24,068 nucleotides of DNA from the NCBI GenBank assembly GCA_000406005.1, contig ASZN01000078.1, positions 1-24,068 on the forward strand, in the 5' to 3' direction. The stretch comes from Candidatus Poribacteria bacterium WGA-3G (GTDB lineage Bacteria; Poribacteria; WGA-4E; WGA-3G). The position numbers were made by a program, and so were the translations under genes. Below, in pieces: positions 14,505 to 22,451 of this stretch (its first letter is position 1; each line of letters starts with the position of its first letter). The notes below the pieces were generated by a model that made no database searches, had not been told where the DNA came from, and was given only the letters and a program-made list of their open reading frames with translations.

Positions 14505-15731
14505 GGATTCAATCAGGTCAACAGCTGCAGTCAAACCATCTTCCATTTCCATCTGTTCTCCTAAAACCTGAGCGCGCGTCGTCATCGCGGGAGTCGCTAA
14601 GACTTGCTGAATCCGTTTCGCCAAACGTTCGGCAGTCAGATTCCGGCGACGCAGATGCCGTGGTGAAACGCCTAAGTCCGATAGACATTTTCCCCAATAC
14701 GGCTGATCCGCGTGATGTGCTACAACAATAGATGGAACTTTCGCACGACATGCCGAGGCAGTCGTCCCAGCACCACCGTGATGCACGACGCAGCTCCCTT
14801 GTGGAAACAACCACTGATGCGGGATATATTCTGCACAGTAGATGTCTGATGATGCCTCTGGCGTGCCGAGTTGTCCCCAACCCGCTTGGATAATCGCGCG
14901 TTGCTTTACTTTTCTGACGGCTTCTATTAAAATTTCGGTCGTTTCACGTCCATTGGAGCCGCCCATAGACCCAAACGTGATAATAACCGGCGGTGGACCC
15001 GCCTCTAAGAAAGCAACAAGTTCAGATGGCGGATCGTAAGCAGGTGATGCCAGATGCCATACACCTGTGAATTTGTGGTTCGGTGAGAAATTAGCCGGTG
15101 GACAAAGAACTGGAGATGCGGCAATGAGGTTTAGGTGTGGTGAGTACATACCATCTAACGCCACAGAAGACCTCGGCTCTCCGCCGACAGACGCAATAAA
15201 TTGGTTAAAGAGTGTATCTATACTTGAGGCAAGACGGAGTTCCGCTAATTTCCACACGATAGCGTTGAAGATGCGTCCCCAATTCGGGAACGGGTAAGGC
15301 GCAAAGTCTAAGGATTTGATGAAACCCGGACAATACGTCACAGTAAGCCACGGGATCCCGGTACGGATCGCAGCCTCCTGTCCGGGAATATCCACTGAAT
15401 GACAGATCGCTATATCAAACCCTTTCATAGCCGTCAAACAATCCTGATACCACTTTTCACCCCGACGCACAATCCCCTCTTCCACGATGAGTCGTAGCAT
15501 CGCTGTCGGGTCGCGCTTCGGGATAATAGCATCCATCGCCGCATGAAATTCCGCCAAATCAAAAGCGACACCTATCTCGTAGAACGCCGCGCCAACCTCA
15601 AGAATCTTATCTCTATAGAGGGCTGGTGAACAGACACGCACCTGATGACCGCTTTCAAGCAGACGTTCCGATAGTGCTAAAACAGGATAGACATCTCCCG
15701 TTGATCCCCAACAGACAACGACAATTTTCAT
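14499..15731 (-). CDS. GT1-like glycosyltransferase (UDP-glucosyltransferase / MGT type)
   Basis: The 410-residue protein matches the two-domain glycosyltransferase group that includes sterol and macrolide glucosyltransferases. MKIVVVCWGSTGDVYPVLAL (1-20) is the N-terminal acceptor-domain opening. The donor domain has FGSMGG (253-258), VHHGGAGTTASACRAKVP (316-333) and ADQPYWG (341-347), the nucleotide-sugar site. The frame is open 13 codons further upstream, but the start at 15731 is preferred. It gives the standard N-terminus, has GAGG about ten bases upstream, and its ATG overlaps the TGA of the preceding GT9 gene (ATGA), indicating translational coupling. The donor is probably a UDP- or dTDP-sugar, and the acceptor may be a lipid or secondary metabolite. 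The stop codon overlaps a copy of the nuo leader motif. Confidence 0.88.
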   Translation of the reverse strand: MKIVVVCWGSTGDVYPVLALSERLLESGHQVRVCSPALYRDKILEVGAAFYEIGVAFDLAEFHAAMDAIIPKRDPTAMLRLIVEEGIVRRGEKWYQDCLTAMKGFDIAICHSVDIPGQEAAIRTGIPWLTVTYCPGFIKSLDFAPYPFPNWGRIFNAIVWKLAELRLASSIDTLFNQFIASVGGEPRSSVALDGMYSPHLNLIAASPVLCPPANFSPNHKFTGVWHLASPAYDPPSELVAFLEAGPPPVIITFGSMGGSNGRETTEILIEAVRKVKQRAIIQAGWGQLGTPEASSDIYCAEYIPHQWLFPQGSCVVHHGGAGTTASACRAKVPSIVVAHHADQPYWGKCLSDLGVSPRHLRRRNLTAERLAKRIQQVLATPAMTTRAQVLGEQMEMEDGLTAAVDLIESF

Positions 15732-16819
15732 TTTTGATTTGCCTCTACGGTCAATGTTGTTGCATCCCAAACGGGTTCAACAGGCAGTTTTTTCGTACAT
15801 TCCCAACCGATTTTACACTTATGCGCGCTACACGGCCAGCACGGCATATCTCGCCGCACAATAGAGGCATTTTCGCTCAACGGATGCCACGCCACATGAT
15901 CCGTAGGACCGAAGATCGCCACCATCGGTACATCCAACGCCGCAGCGAGATGCATCGGACCGGAGTCATTACAGACCACCAAATCACAACAAAATAACAA
16001 CGCCCCCAACTCACGAATCGTCTCCGGGGCATAAGGAATAGCAGGAGACACCATCGCCGCTTGGATATTCCGCACCAATTCGGCTTCTTCGGGACCGCGT
16101 AAGAGCAGTATCGTTGCATTGTACTGATGTGAGAGTCTATCAGCGAGTTCGGCGTACTGCTTTTCCGGCCAACGTTTGTCAAACGAACTCCCACCCGGAT
16201 GAATACCGATGAGGTATGTATCAGGCGTAATACCGCACGAGGCGAGATGTGTTTTGGCTGTGGTAATCTCATCCAGCGACAAGTGAAACACGAGTTTCCG
16301 TTTACCTTCGCCTTTGCAAATCAAGCGTACCAGTTCCAAATTCCTGTCAACTTCATGGGTTTCACCTTTTCGGTATTGACCGCGCCATGCATGTGTGAGC
16401 GTGGATCTAAAACGTTTCTGATGCCGTCCTAACCGGTACGGCGCACCGGAGAGAAACGCAACGAGGTGTGACCACATTGCCGTCTGCACAGCGACGACGA
16501 GTTGAAACCGCTCACGGCGCAATTGACGATAGAATTGGAGTTGGGCGCGGATGCCGCGGTGCTTACCCTTACGATCAAAAATAAGGATCCGATCCACGTC
16601 GGGGTTACCGATTAACACCGGGGCGTTGAGCGGACGTGCCAATACCGTTATCTCCGCTGACGGATAACTTTCCCTTAACAGCGCGATTGCCGGCGTTGCG
16701 TTCAGCAAGTCACCGATACCATCAACCCGAATAACGAGTATTTTATTGATGTTAGGAAGCGTGTTGTCTTGTTCGCGACCCGAAACTTGCGTTGCGGAAA
16801 TCTGACCACCAGATAGCAT
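15728..16819 (-). CDS. Glycosyltransferase family 9 (heptosyltransferase II-like)
   Basis: This second GT9 enzyme has 363 residues from the ATG at 16819. ILVIRVDGIGDLLNATPAIA (27-46) is the N-terminal signature, IGIHPGGSSFDKRWP opens the donor domain, and NDSGPMHLAAALDVP (284-298) is the family hallmark. The C-terminal Cys327, 330, 335 and 341 (CWPCSAHKCKIGWEC) resemble the cysteine cluster of lipopolysaccharide heptosyltransferase II enzymes. The frame also allows a GTG at 16837. The ATG at 16819 is preferred because AAGGGA lies just upstream of it. The first 26 residues are a poorly conserved extension. It heads a probable operon with the GT1-like gene and perhaps the other GT9 gene, behind a promoter at 16855-16884. 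Confidence 0.92.
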   Translation of the reverse strand: MLSGGQISATQVSGREQDNTLPNINKILVIRVDGIGDLLNATPAIALLRESYPSAEITVLARPLNAPVLIGNPDVDRILIFDRKGKHRGIRAQLQFYRQLRRERFQLVVAVQTAMWSHLVAFLSGAPYRLGRHQKRFRSTLTHAWRGQYRKGETHEVDRNLELVRLICKGEGKRKLVFHLSLDEITTAKTHLASCGITPDTYLIGIHPGGSSFDKRWPEKQYAELADRLSHQYNATILLLRGPEEAELVRNIQAAMVSPAIPYAPETIRELGALLFCCDLVVCNDSGPMHLAAALDVPMVAIFGPTDHVAWHPLSENASIVRRDMPCWPCSAHKCKIGWECTKKLPVEPVWDATTLTVEANQK

Positions 16820-16854
16820 AACTATTCCCTTACTCACGACTTAATGTGTCGTTT

Positions 16855-16884
16855 ATTATAACACAAACCCCAAGGAAATGGCAA
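16855..16884 (-). promoter_or_regulatory. Promoter of the glycosyltransferase operon
   Basis: On the minus strand TTGCCA (16884-16879) and TATAAT (16860-16855) are 18 bases apart. Transcription would begin near 16848, giving a leader of about 30 bases before the ATG at 16819 with its AAGGGA ribosome binding site. Confidence 0.65.
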
Positions 16885-16915
16885 ATTCCAAGCCTTCCGT
16901 TTAATCCAAAACGAT

Positions 16916-16953
16916 TTGCGTCAACATTGATTAATGTGATATAATTAGACACA
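16916..16953 (+). promoter_or_regulatory. Promoter close to the DUF6785 gene start, possibly leaderless
   Basis: TATAAT at 16940-16945 is followed by only seven bases before the ATG at 16953, so a normal start point would fall on or next to the ATG. A weak -35, TTGCGT (16916-16921), is 18 bases upstream. There is no Shine-Dalgarno. The layout predicts a leaderless mRNA, and pyrK shows the same spacing. Confidence 0.55.
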
Positions 16954-18845
16954 TGGAGCACAGAGCATCACCTACAACTGAAAGCAACCAGAAGCCTTCA
17001 GCATCCCGCTTCTTTTTCGGAACGCTGGTCTTCGGTTCAATCCTTATTATTCTCACCTGTTATTGGATTATCTCCGCAGAAAATCGCGTCGTCTGGGAAC
17101 TCACCGATTTCTCTATCTTTCCAACGGTACTTTTCACCTTCTTCCTGTTGGCGGTCATCATGCCGCTTCTCAAAAAGGCCTTCAAAGGTTTCGCACCCAC
17201 ATCTCGCGAACTCGCTATGACGTATGTCATGGTATCCGTGGCAACCGCACTCGCAGGGCACGACATCGTTCGGCAATTAGTACCGATGATCGCCAACGCT
17301 GGATGGTTCGCAACACCCGAAAATGAATGGGCGGATATCTTTTTCCGATTCATGCCGACATGGCTGACAATCACAGATCGTGGTATCCTACAAGGATACT
17401 TTGAGGGAGACGATACGTTTTGGCAACAACAATACATGGAAGCATGGTTGTGGCCCATCCTGGCGTGGAGCGGCTTGGTAATCGTCCTCCTGTTTATGAT
17501 GCTTTGTGTCAATATTATCATTAGAAGGCAGTGGATCGACCACGAAAAATTGAGCTACCCTTTAACGACGCTCCCGATTGAACTGCTCGGCAATACCTCC
17601 GCACTTTTTCGGAATAAACTGATCTGGCTCGGTTTCGGCATCGCATTCGGATTAGAGATTCTGGCAGGTTTGAACTATCTCTTCCCCGTAATTCCTTCGC
17701 TCAAAATCAAATATCAACTCTTCTTTCCTGACCGCCCATGGAACGCAGTCGGACGGCTGCCGATCTATGTCTATCCCTTCGCAATAGGGTTTGGATACCT
17801 CATGCCGTTGGACTTGTCCTTATCGTTTTGGTTTTTCTATCTATTCTGGGGTGCGCAGCGCGTCTTCTTCAGCGCAATCGGATGGACAACCGCCATCGGT
17901 CTACAGACGGAACAACGCGGTGGAGCATGGCTCGGTATCGGTTTCCTTGCACTCGTTACAAGTCGGAAACACGTCTGGGGAATACTCCGCGACGTATTCT
18001 CCTTCAAATCTAAAGACGGTTTATACAGATTCGCCGTTTTCGGGTTAATCATCAGTATGGCAATTGTTCTGGTATTCTGGTATTTCGCTGGGCTATCACC
18101 GTGGGTCGCACTCGGTTATTTCAGTATCTACTTGATATTATGCATCGCAATGACGCGTATGCGTGCCGAACTTGGGCCCCCAACACACGAACTGCACGGG
18201 ATGCATCCTGACCGGATTATGTTATTGTTCGGTGGAAGTCGTCCGTTAGGTGCACAAAACCTGACCAATACAACACTACTTTCATGGCTCGCCTACGGTT
18301 ACCGCTGCCACCCGATGCCGCATCAGTTAGAAGCGTTTAAAATCGGTAGACATTTCCGTTTTCATGAGAATCGATTGGTTGTCGCACTGATCGTGGCATC
18401 AATCGTAGGGACAATCGTTTCGATTGTCGGACACGTCGCACTCTATTATGAATACCGGTTTGCACGGTGGGGGGTCGGTGAATTTAATCGATTACAAAAC
18501 TGGATTATCTCGCCACGGGCACCGAATTTTCCGGCGGTCCAACACATAGCGTTCGGTTTCCTATTCACCGGTGTACTGACGTTTTTGAAACGCCAGTTTT
18601 TATGGTGGCCGTTATATCCCGTCGGCTACGCTGTCGGCAACGGTTGGGCAATCGGGTGGATGTGGTTCTCAATCTTTTTGGGATGGCTCTTCAAGCAATT
18701 ACTTTTCACAGGAGGTGGGGTGCGAGCCTATCGTCAAGCATTGCCGCTTTTCTTGGGGTTCGTATTCGGCCAATTCCTTGCAGGAAGTTTCTGGAGTTTG
18801 CTCGGGGTTATACTCAATAAAAACATGTACACGCTTTTTCCATAA
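16953..18845 (+). CDS. DUF6785/DUF6784 polytopic membrane protein
   Basis: The 630-residue protein has about twelve hydrophobic segments and a polar N-terminal tail of about 20 residues. Conserved-looking stretches are APTSRELAMTYVMVSVATAL (81-100), TRMRAELGPPTHELHG (401-416), FGGSRPLGAQNLTNTTLLSW (426-445) and CHPMPHQLEAFKI (452-464). From memory these identify the DUF6785 family with its C-terminal DUF6784 domain, common in Planctomycetes and Poribacteria-like genomes and of unknown function. The fold may resemble oligopeptide transporters, which is inference. It is divergent from the glycosyltransferase operon and shares its 133-bp promoter region. A late ATG is possible, but the start at 16953 is the first and fits a leaderless promoter. 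The end lies 28 bases from the convergent STAS gene. Confidence 0.8.
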   Translation: MEHRASPTTESNQKPSASRFFFGTLVFGSILIILTCYWIISAENRVVWELTDFSIFPTVLFTFFLLAVIMPLLKKAFKGFAPTSRELAMTYVMVSVATALAGHDIVRQLVPMIANAGWFATPENEWADIFFRFMPTWLTITDRGILQGYFEGDDTFWQQQYMEAWLWPILAWSGLVIVLLFMMLCVNIIIRRQWIDHEKLSYPLTTLPIELLGNTSALFRNKLIWLGFGIAFGLEILAGLNYLFPVIPSLKIKYQLFFPDRPWNAVGRLPIYVYPFAIGFGYLMPLDLSLSFWFFYLFWGAQRVFFSAIGWTTAIGLQTEQRGGAWLGIGFLALVTSRKHVWGILRDVFSFKSKDGLYRFAVFGLIISMAIVLVFWYFAGLSPWVALGYFSIYLILCIAMTRMRAELGPPTHELHGMHPDRIMLLFGGSRPLGAQNLTNTTLLSWLAYGYRCHPMPHQLEAFKIGRHFRFHENRLVVALIVASIVGTIVSIVGHVALYYEYRFARWGVGEFNRLQNWIISPRAPNFPAVQHIAFGFLFTGVLTFLKRQFLWWPLYPVGYAVGNGWAIGWMWFSIFLGWLFKQLLFTGGGVRAYRQALPLFLGFVFGQFLAGSFWSLLGVILNKNMYTLFP

Positions 18846-18873
18846 AGCAACTCCAGAACAACACAACAACGAA

Positions 18874-19224
18874 TTAGAAGTCTTTGAGTGCATCTTCTTC
18901 GGATTCAAAGACACCTATGCTCTGCGTCAATCCGATCGTATTGAAGATATTTCTGACTTGGGTGGATGGATGTGCAACCCGTAAAACCTGTCCTTTCTCT
19001 CGCATCTTCCAGAGCAATCTGATAATCTCACCGAAACCACTACTGGTGATGAAACTGCGGCGTTCAAAGTTAAGTAGGACTTTCTCGGCATCTTGAACCT
19101 CCACGTCTGCATAAGCATCGCTCAATATAGGTTCAGAAGCATCCGTAAGATAACCCGTAATATCGAATATCGCGATCTTTCCTTCGTCTTGATGTCGAAC
19201 AGAGATTTGAGAATTTGCCCTCAC
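18874..19224 (-). CDS. STAS-domain protein (anti-sigma factor antagonist type)
   Basis: A single 116-residue STAS domain, the fold of SpoIIAA/RsbV anti-anti-sigma factors, which bind a partner kinase or anti-sigma factor depending on serine phosphorylation. ISVRHQDEGKIAIFDITGYL gives the first strands. RSFITSSGFGEIIRLLWKMR (56-75) aligns with the usual DSSGLG-type phosphorylation loop, with Ser61 or Ser62 as candidate phosphosite and Thr in place of the common Asp. LRVAHPSTQVRNIFNTIGL (81-99) is the typical C-terminal helix region. The GTG start at 19224 has a strong AGGAGGG at 19235-19229. No cognate anti-sigma kinase is present in the window, so the partner is unknown. It may be cotranscribed with the phosphoesterase gene 68 bases upstream. 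Confidence 0.88.
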   Translation of the reverse strand: MRANSQISVRHQDEGKIAIFDITGYLTDASEPILSDAYADVEVQDAEKVLLNFERRSFITSSGFGEIIRLLWKMREKGQVLRVAHPSTQVRNIFNTIGLTQSIGVFESEEDALKDF

Positions 19225-19292
19225 AATGCCCTCCTATAAAAATAAAAAATAAAACCTATCCTCAATCTTAGTATTGGTTGTAATATTATCGA

Positions 19293-20237
19293 TTAATCCT
19301 CAGTAAAAGTTCGTTGAAGCGGTGTATGCTCTCGCTGGGAGTGGACTACGGTGCCATCGTCAAGGTGTAGCCACGTCTCAAATTGCCGCTCGCCTTCTTG
19401 TAACTGAATTACGCGGGCACCGCGCGGAAAACCTTCTCTCCCATAGGTATTATAACCGGTGGCACGACCATAGCAGAGACGGATACCGTGTAAATCACCC
19501 CAGAAATCGTTGATATGCTCATGTCCCACAAATGTTCCCATGACATCACCAGCTTCATGCAGCGCAGCGAAAAAACCGGTATTGATCTGAGGCGCGCAGA
19601 CATTCTCATATTTCACACCATAACAGGTATGAAAATCCCAAACCTCGTCATATTCCGGAATCGGGATGTGGAAAAAGGCAAGGGCAGGTAATAGGTGCCC
19701 GGCTTCAGCCGTAAGTTTGGCAGATTCTTGTAGGTACCACGCTATTTGTTCACGTCTAATCCAGTCGTAGCCACCGATGTCGGTCGGTGAATAACTACCA
19801 GAGTCGATAAAATAAAGTACTGCAGCAGATGCAACCGCCTCAGAGTTCTGAATGGATAGCGTGTAATTGCCAACACCGGGTACATCTTCGGGACCCGGCT
19901 GTGAGAGACACGACCTGCTCTCTTGCATAACTGCCATCAACGCATGCCGATCAGCACTGCCTTCGTCGTCGTGGTTGCCGAAAACAGCCGCCCACGGCAC
20001 CCCACATGCCTCCACAGTTTCGATAACCTGTCGGAGAGAATCAGCAGCGTCCTCACAACCGCCACCCGACAAAATATCACCCGTCAGTACAATTAAATCC
20101 GGGGATTCTGCCTTGGCAATTTGGGTCATTAGTTCCGCTGATTGTTGATCGGGGGCTTCTCCGTTGTGCCAATGAATATCAGTAAATTGAACAATTTTGA
20201 AATGCTGATTGCTGCGAAATCTCAATATATTTTCCAC
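19293..20237 (-). CDS. Calcineurin-like metallophosphoesterase
   Basis: The 314-residue protein has all motifs of a two-metal phosphoesterase: FTDIHWH (Asp20, His22), LTGDILSGG (Asp54), GNHDD (87-91), His190 in FFHIPIPEY, and GHEH (238-241). Order and length resemble the Dcr2/phosphatase-28-like group, which includes secreted or cytoplasmic phosphatases and phosphodiesterases. There is no signal peptide, so it is probably cytoplasmic. The start is a GTG at 20237, with AAGGAG at 20253-20248 ten bases upstream, behind a recognisable promoter. The substrate cannot be inferred, and the neighbours (STAS protein downstream, divergent pyrK) do not point to one. Confidence 0.9.
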   Translation of the reverse strand: MENILRFRSNQHFKIVQFTDIHWHNGEAPDQQSAELMTQIAKAESPDLIVLTGDILSGGGCEDAADSLRQVIETVEACGVPWAAVFGNHDDEGSADRHALMAVMQESRSCLSQPGPEDVPGVGNYTLSIQNSEAVASAAVLYFIDSGSYSPTDIGGYDWIRREQIAWYLQESAKLTAEAGHLLPALAFFHIPIPEYDEVWDFHTCYGVKYENVCAPQINTGFFAALHEAGDVMGTFVGHEHINDFWGDLHGIRLCYGRATGYNTYGREGFPRGARVIQLQEGERQFETWLHLDDGTVVHSQREHTPLQRTFTED

Positions 20238-20261
20238 TATATTTGTTCTCCTTTCGGCAAA

Positions 20262-20289
20262 ATCATAGCATAATTCCCAAAAATTGCAA
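20262..20289 (-). promoter_or_regulatory. Promoter of the metallophosphoesterase gene
   Basis: On the minus strand TTGCAA (20289-20284) and TATGAT (20267-20262) are separated by 16 bases. The expected start near 20255 lies just before the AAGGAG ribosome binding site, giving a very short leader. The region 20238-20473 is AT-rich and holds divergent promoters, with no other feature recognised. Confidence 0.6.
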
Positions 20290-20437
20290 GCGAATTCTTG
20301 ATTGTCAGAATCGTATGACGCAGCATTATAACATCAACTTATATAAATTCCCTATATTATAGAGACATCCGCCGATAAAAAGATAGAAAAAAAATCCCTC
20401 TCTTACAAAACACATTATCTATTGCGTTAGAATAACC

Positions 20438-20474
20438 TTGCTATATCCAATTTTTCGTGTTAAAATATGTGCTA
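20438..20474 (+). promoter_or_regulatory. Promoter close to the pyrK start, possibly leaderless
   Basis: TTGCTA (20438-20443) and TAAAAT (20461-20466) are 17 bases apart. Seven bases follow before the ATG at 20474, so the predicted transcript starts at or next to the start codon. No Shine-Dalgarno is present. The -10 to ATG spacing is the same as for the gene at 16953. Confidence 0.6.
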
Positions 20475-21289
20475 TGCGAAATAACCGTTTATCGAATACC
20501 TACGATCTCCGCACTGTTATCCGCTCAAACGAGGCAGTGGCGGATGCCCACTATCTGTTGCGCTGTGAATGTGCCGAAATCGCTCAATACGCACGACCCG
20601 GTCAGTTCATCCACGTTATGGTTTCGCAAGATACTGGCATGCTCCTACGTCGTCCGTTCACGATCTATACGGTGGATGGACACGAGATTACAATGCTCTA
20701 TCAGATCATCGGCGAAGGAACGAAACGGTTGTCAGAGATGCCCAAAGGTGCACCGCTCCACGTTTTAGGACCTCTGGGTAACACGTTCGATTTCACCACG
20801 CATCCCGAACCGGCTATCCTTGTCGGTGGCGGTGCTGGTATCGCCTCACTTATGCTACTCGCTACGGCATTGCGTAAACACGATATACAGACGTTTGGAT
20901 TGGTAGGCGCGCAACGACAAGCACGACTCTTAAGTGTGGCGGATTTAGAATCCATCGGTATCACGGTACATATAGCCACAGATGACGGAAGCATCGGTCG
21001 CCACGGCTACGTTACTGATATCCTCATAGATATGCTCGAAAAAATGAATTGGCACCGTCCGACAATTTATGCATGTGGTCCACACGGAATGCTTTCTGCT
21101 GTTGCAAAAATCGCAGCCAACTATGGGGTGCCGACGCAAATTGCGATGGAGAATCGGATGGGGTGTGCGATGGGGGTATGTCTCGGATGTGTCTGTCCGG
21201 TCCGCATTGACAAGAACACTATTGAATACCAACGTGTTTGCACTGAAGGACCGGTCTTTAATGCCACTGACATTGCGTGGGACGTTTAG
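20474..21289 (+). CDS. pyrK: Dihydroorotate dehydrogenase electron-transfer subunit (PyrK type)
   Basis: PyrK passes electrons between the PyrDB dihydroorotate dehydrogenase and NAD in pyrimidine synthesis, using FAD and a [2Fe-2S] cluster. The 271-residue protein has the FAD-binding RRPFTIY (59-65) and GPLGN (99-103), a nucleotide-binding VGGGAGIASLMLLA (117-130), and a C-terminal cluster with Cys231, 236, 239 and 256, plus an extra Cys241. The frame is open to a TTG at 20438, but that codon lies inside the promoter, and the ATG at 20474 gives the normal N-terminus. pyrD is not adjacent, and bioB follows after 64 bases. A ferredoxin-NADP reductase-like subunit of another enzyme is the main alternative. 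Confidence 0.85.
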   Translation: MRNNRLSNTYDLRTVIRSNEAVADAHYLLRCECAEIAQYARPGQFIHVMVSQDTGMLLRRPFTIYTVDGHEITMLYQIIGEGTKRLSEMPKGAPLHVLGPLGNTFDFTTHPEPAILVGGGAGIASLMLLATALRKHDIQTFGLVGAQRQARLLSVADLESIGITVHIATDDGSIGRHGYVTDILIDMLEKMNWHRPTIYACGPHGMLSAVAKIAANYGVPTQIAMENRMGCAMGVCLGCVCPVRIDKNTIEYQRVCTEGPVFNATDIAWDV

Positions 21290-21353
21290 GAGATGCTTAA
21301 AGAGAAAATAGACACGTTTGTGTCAAATCATAACAAAATAAGAAAATTAAAAT

Positions 21354-22451
21354 ATGAAGACTACATCTTATCATGAATTAACAACCACCAGCCTCCAAGA
21401 CAAATTACTCTCCGATGCCTGTTGTGAAAAGATACTCACTGGGTCGGACGTAGAATTACTTCCACTATTGGATGCGGCGTATCAGGTTCGCAAAACCTAC
21501 TTCCAGAATGAGGTCCAATTACATATCCTCAACAATGCACAGAACGGTTATTGTCCAGAGGATTGTGGCTATTGTGCGCAAGCAAGTACGGCAACGACAG
21601 ATATTGACGCATATCCACTAAAGCCCGATGCCGAAGTTCTCGAGGAAGCGAAACGTGCTTACGAATCCGGGGCGTATCGTTACTGTATCGTTATGAGTGG
21701 ACGGGGTCCCTCGCCAAAACGGGTTGCACACCTTGCAGAACTCATCCATACCGTAAAAACGCGCTATCCGATTGAGGTGTGTCTCTCAGCCGGGTTGATT
21801 GATGTGGCATCTGCCCGTGCCTTGAAGTCCGCCGGACTGGATAGGTTGAACCATAATCTGAATACCTCCGAAACCCACTACCCGAAAATATGTAGCACGC
21901 ACACGTATCAAGATAGAATGGAGACGTTGCAAGCCGCACAAACCGTCGGTCTCGCCTGTTGTTCGGGAGTCATCGTCGGGATGGGTGAAGGGATAGGCGA
22001 TATAATTAAGGTTGCCAAGGCACTCCGTCAACTTGCGGTTGCATCATTACCTGTCAACTTTTTCTTGCCGATATCCGGTACACAGTTGTCAGAATCCGTT
22101 GTGGCACAGCGGAGTGTGTCTACTACTTTAACTCCGGATTACTGTCTTCGCGTCTTGTGTCTGTTTCGGTTCCTGAACCCGCGAGCAGAGATACGGGTCG
22201 CAGCAGGTCGGGAACACCATCTACGGAGTATGGAGGTGATGGCACTCTACCCAGCAAATTCAATGTTTATTGAGGGTTATCTAAATGCGGAAGGTTCGAC
22301 AGCATCACGGACACTTGAAATGATCCGAGATGCCGGTTTCTCGGTAAAAACAAACGCTGAAGACGTTGAACAACTCAATCACAAAGAAGCAGAAAAAAAA
22401 GATGTGCTTCTCAAAGAGTTAAAAGTGCTTCGACCGCACATGGAATCTTAG
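21354..22451 (+). CDS. bioB: Biotin synthase
   Basis: This radical S-adenosylmethionine enzyme inserts sulfur into dethiobiotin in the last step of biotin synthesis. GYCPEDCGYCAQAS holds the CxxxCxxC [4Fe-4S] ligands Cys67, 71 and 74. Candidate [2Fe-2S] ligands are Cys111 (YRYCIVMSGRGPS), Cys143 (EVCLSAG), Cys203 (CCSGVIVGMGE) and Arg281 (EIRVAAGRE). DRLNHNLNTS and NFFLPISGTQL are further signatures. The 365 residues include a long tail after 335 rich in Lys and Glu. The sequence in front of the ATG, AAGAAAATTAAAAT, resembles the nuo leader with one G replaced by A, so the Shine-Dalgarno is weak. No other biotin gene is in the window. Its stop overlaps the convergent DUF2283 gene by 4 bp. Confidence 0.95.
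   Translation: MKTTSYHELTTTSLQDKLLSDACCEKILTGSDVELLPLLDAAYQVRKTYFQNEVQLHILNNAQNGYCPEDCGYCAQASTATTDIDAYPLKPDAEVLEEAKRAYESGAYRYCIVMSGRGPSPKRVAHLAELIHTVKTRYPIEVCLSAGLIDVASARALKSAGLDRLNHNLNTSETHYPKICSTHTYQDRMETLQAAQTVGLACCSGVIVGMGEGIGDIIKVAKALRQLAVASLPVNFFLPISGTQLSESVVAQRSVSTTLTPDYCLRVLCLFRFLNPRAEIRVAAGREHHLRSMEVMALYPANSMFIEGYLNAEGSTASRTLEMIRDAGFSVKTNAEDVEQLNHKEAEKKDVLLKELKVLRPHMES

Noticed and set aside
14414..14731. 105-codon + strand frame spanning the GT9/GT1 gap that contains the orphan leader motif
   Set aside because: It overlaps the C-terminal coding part of the GT1-like gene, the motif lies inside it and not before its start, and the peptide is basic and Ser-rich with no domain.
20438..20473. 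TTG at 20438 as the pyrK start
   Set aside because: It coincides with the -35 box of a good promoter and adds 12 residues without a ribosome binding site. The ATG at 20474 gives the usual N-terminus.
21311..21324. GACAC-GTTT-GTGTC hairpin between pyrK and bioB as a terminator
   Set aside because: The stem is only five pairs and is not followed by a T-tract.
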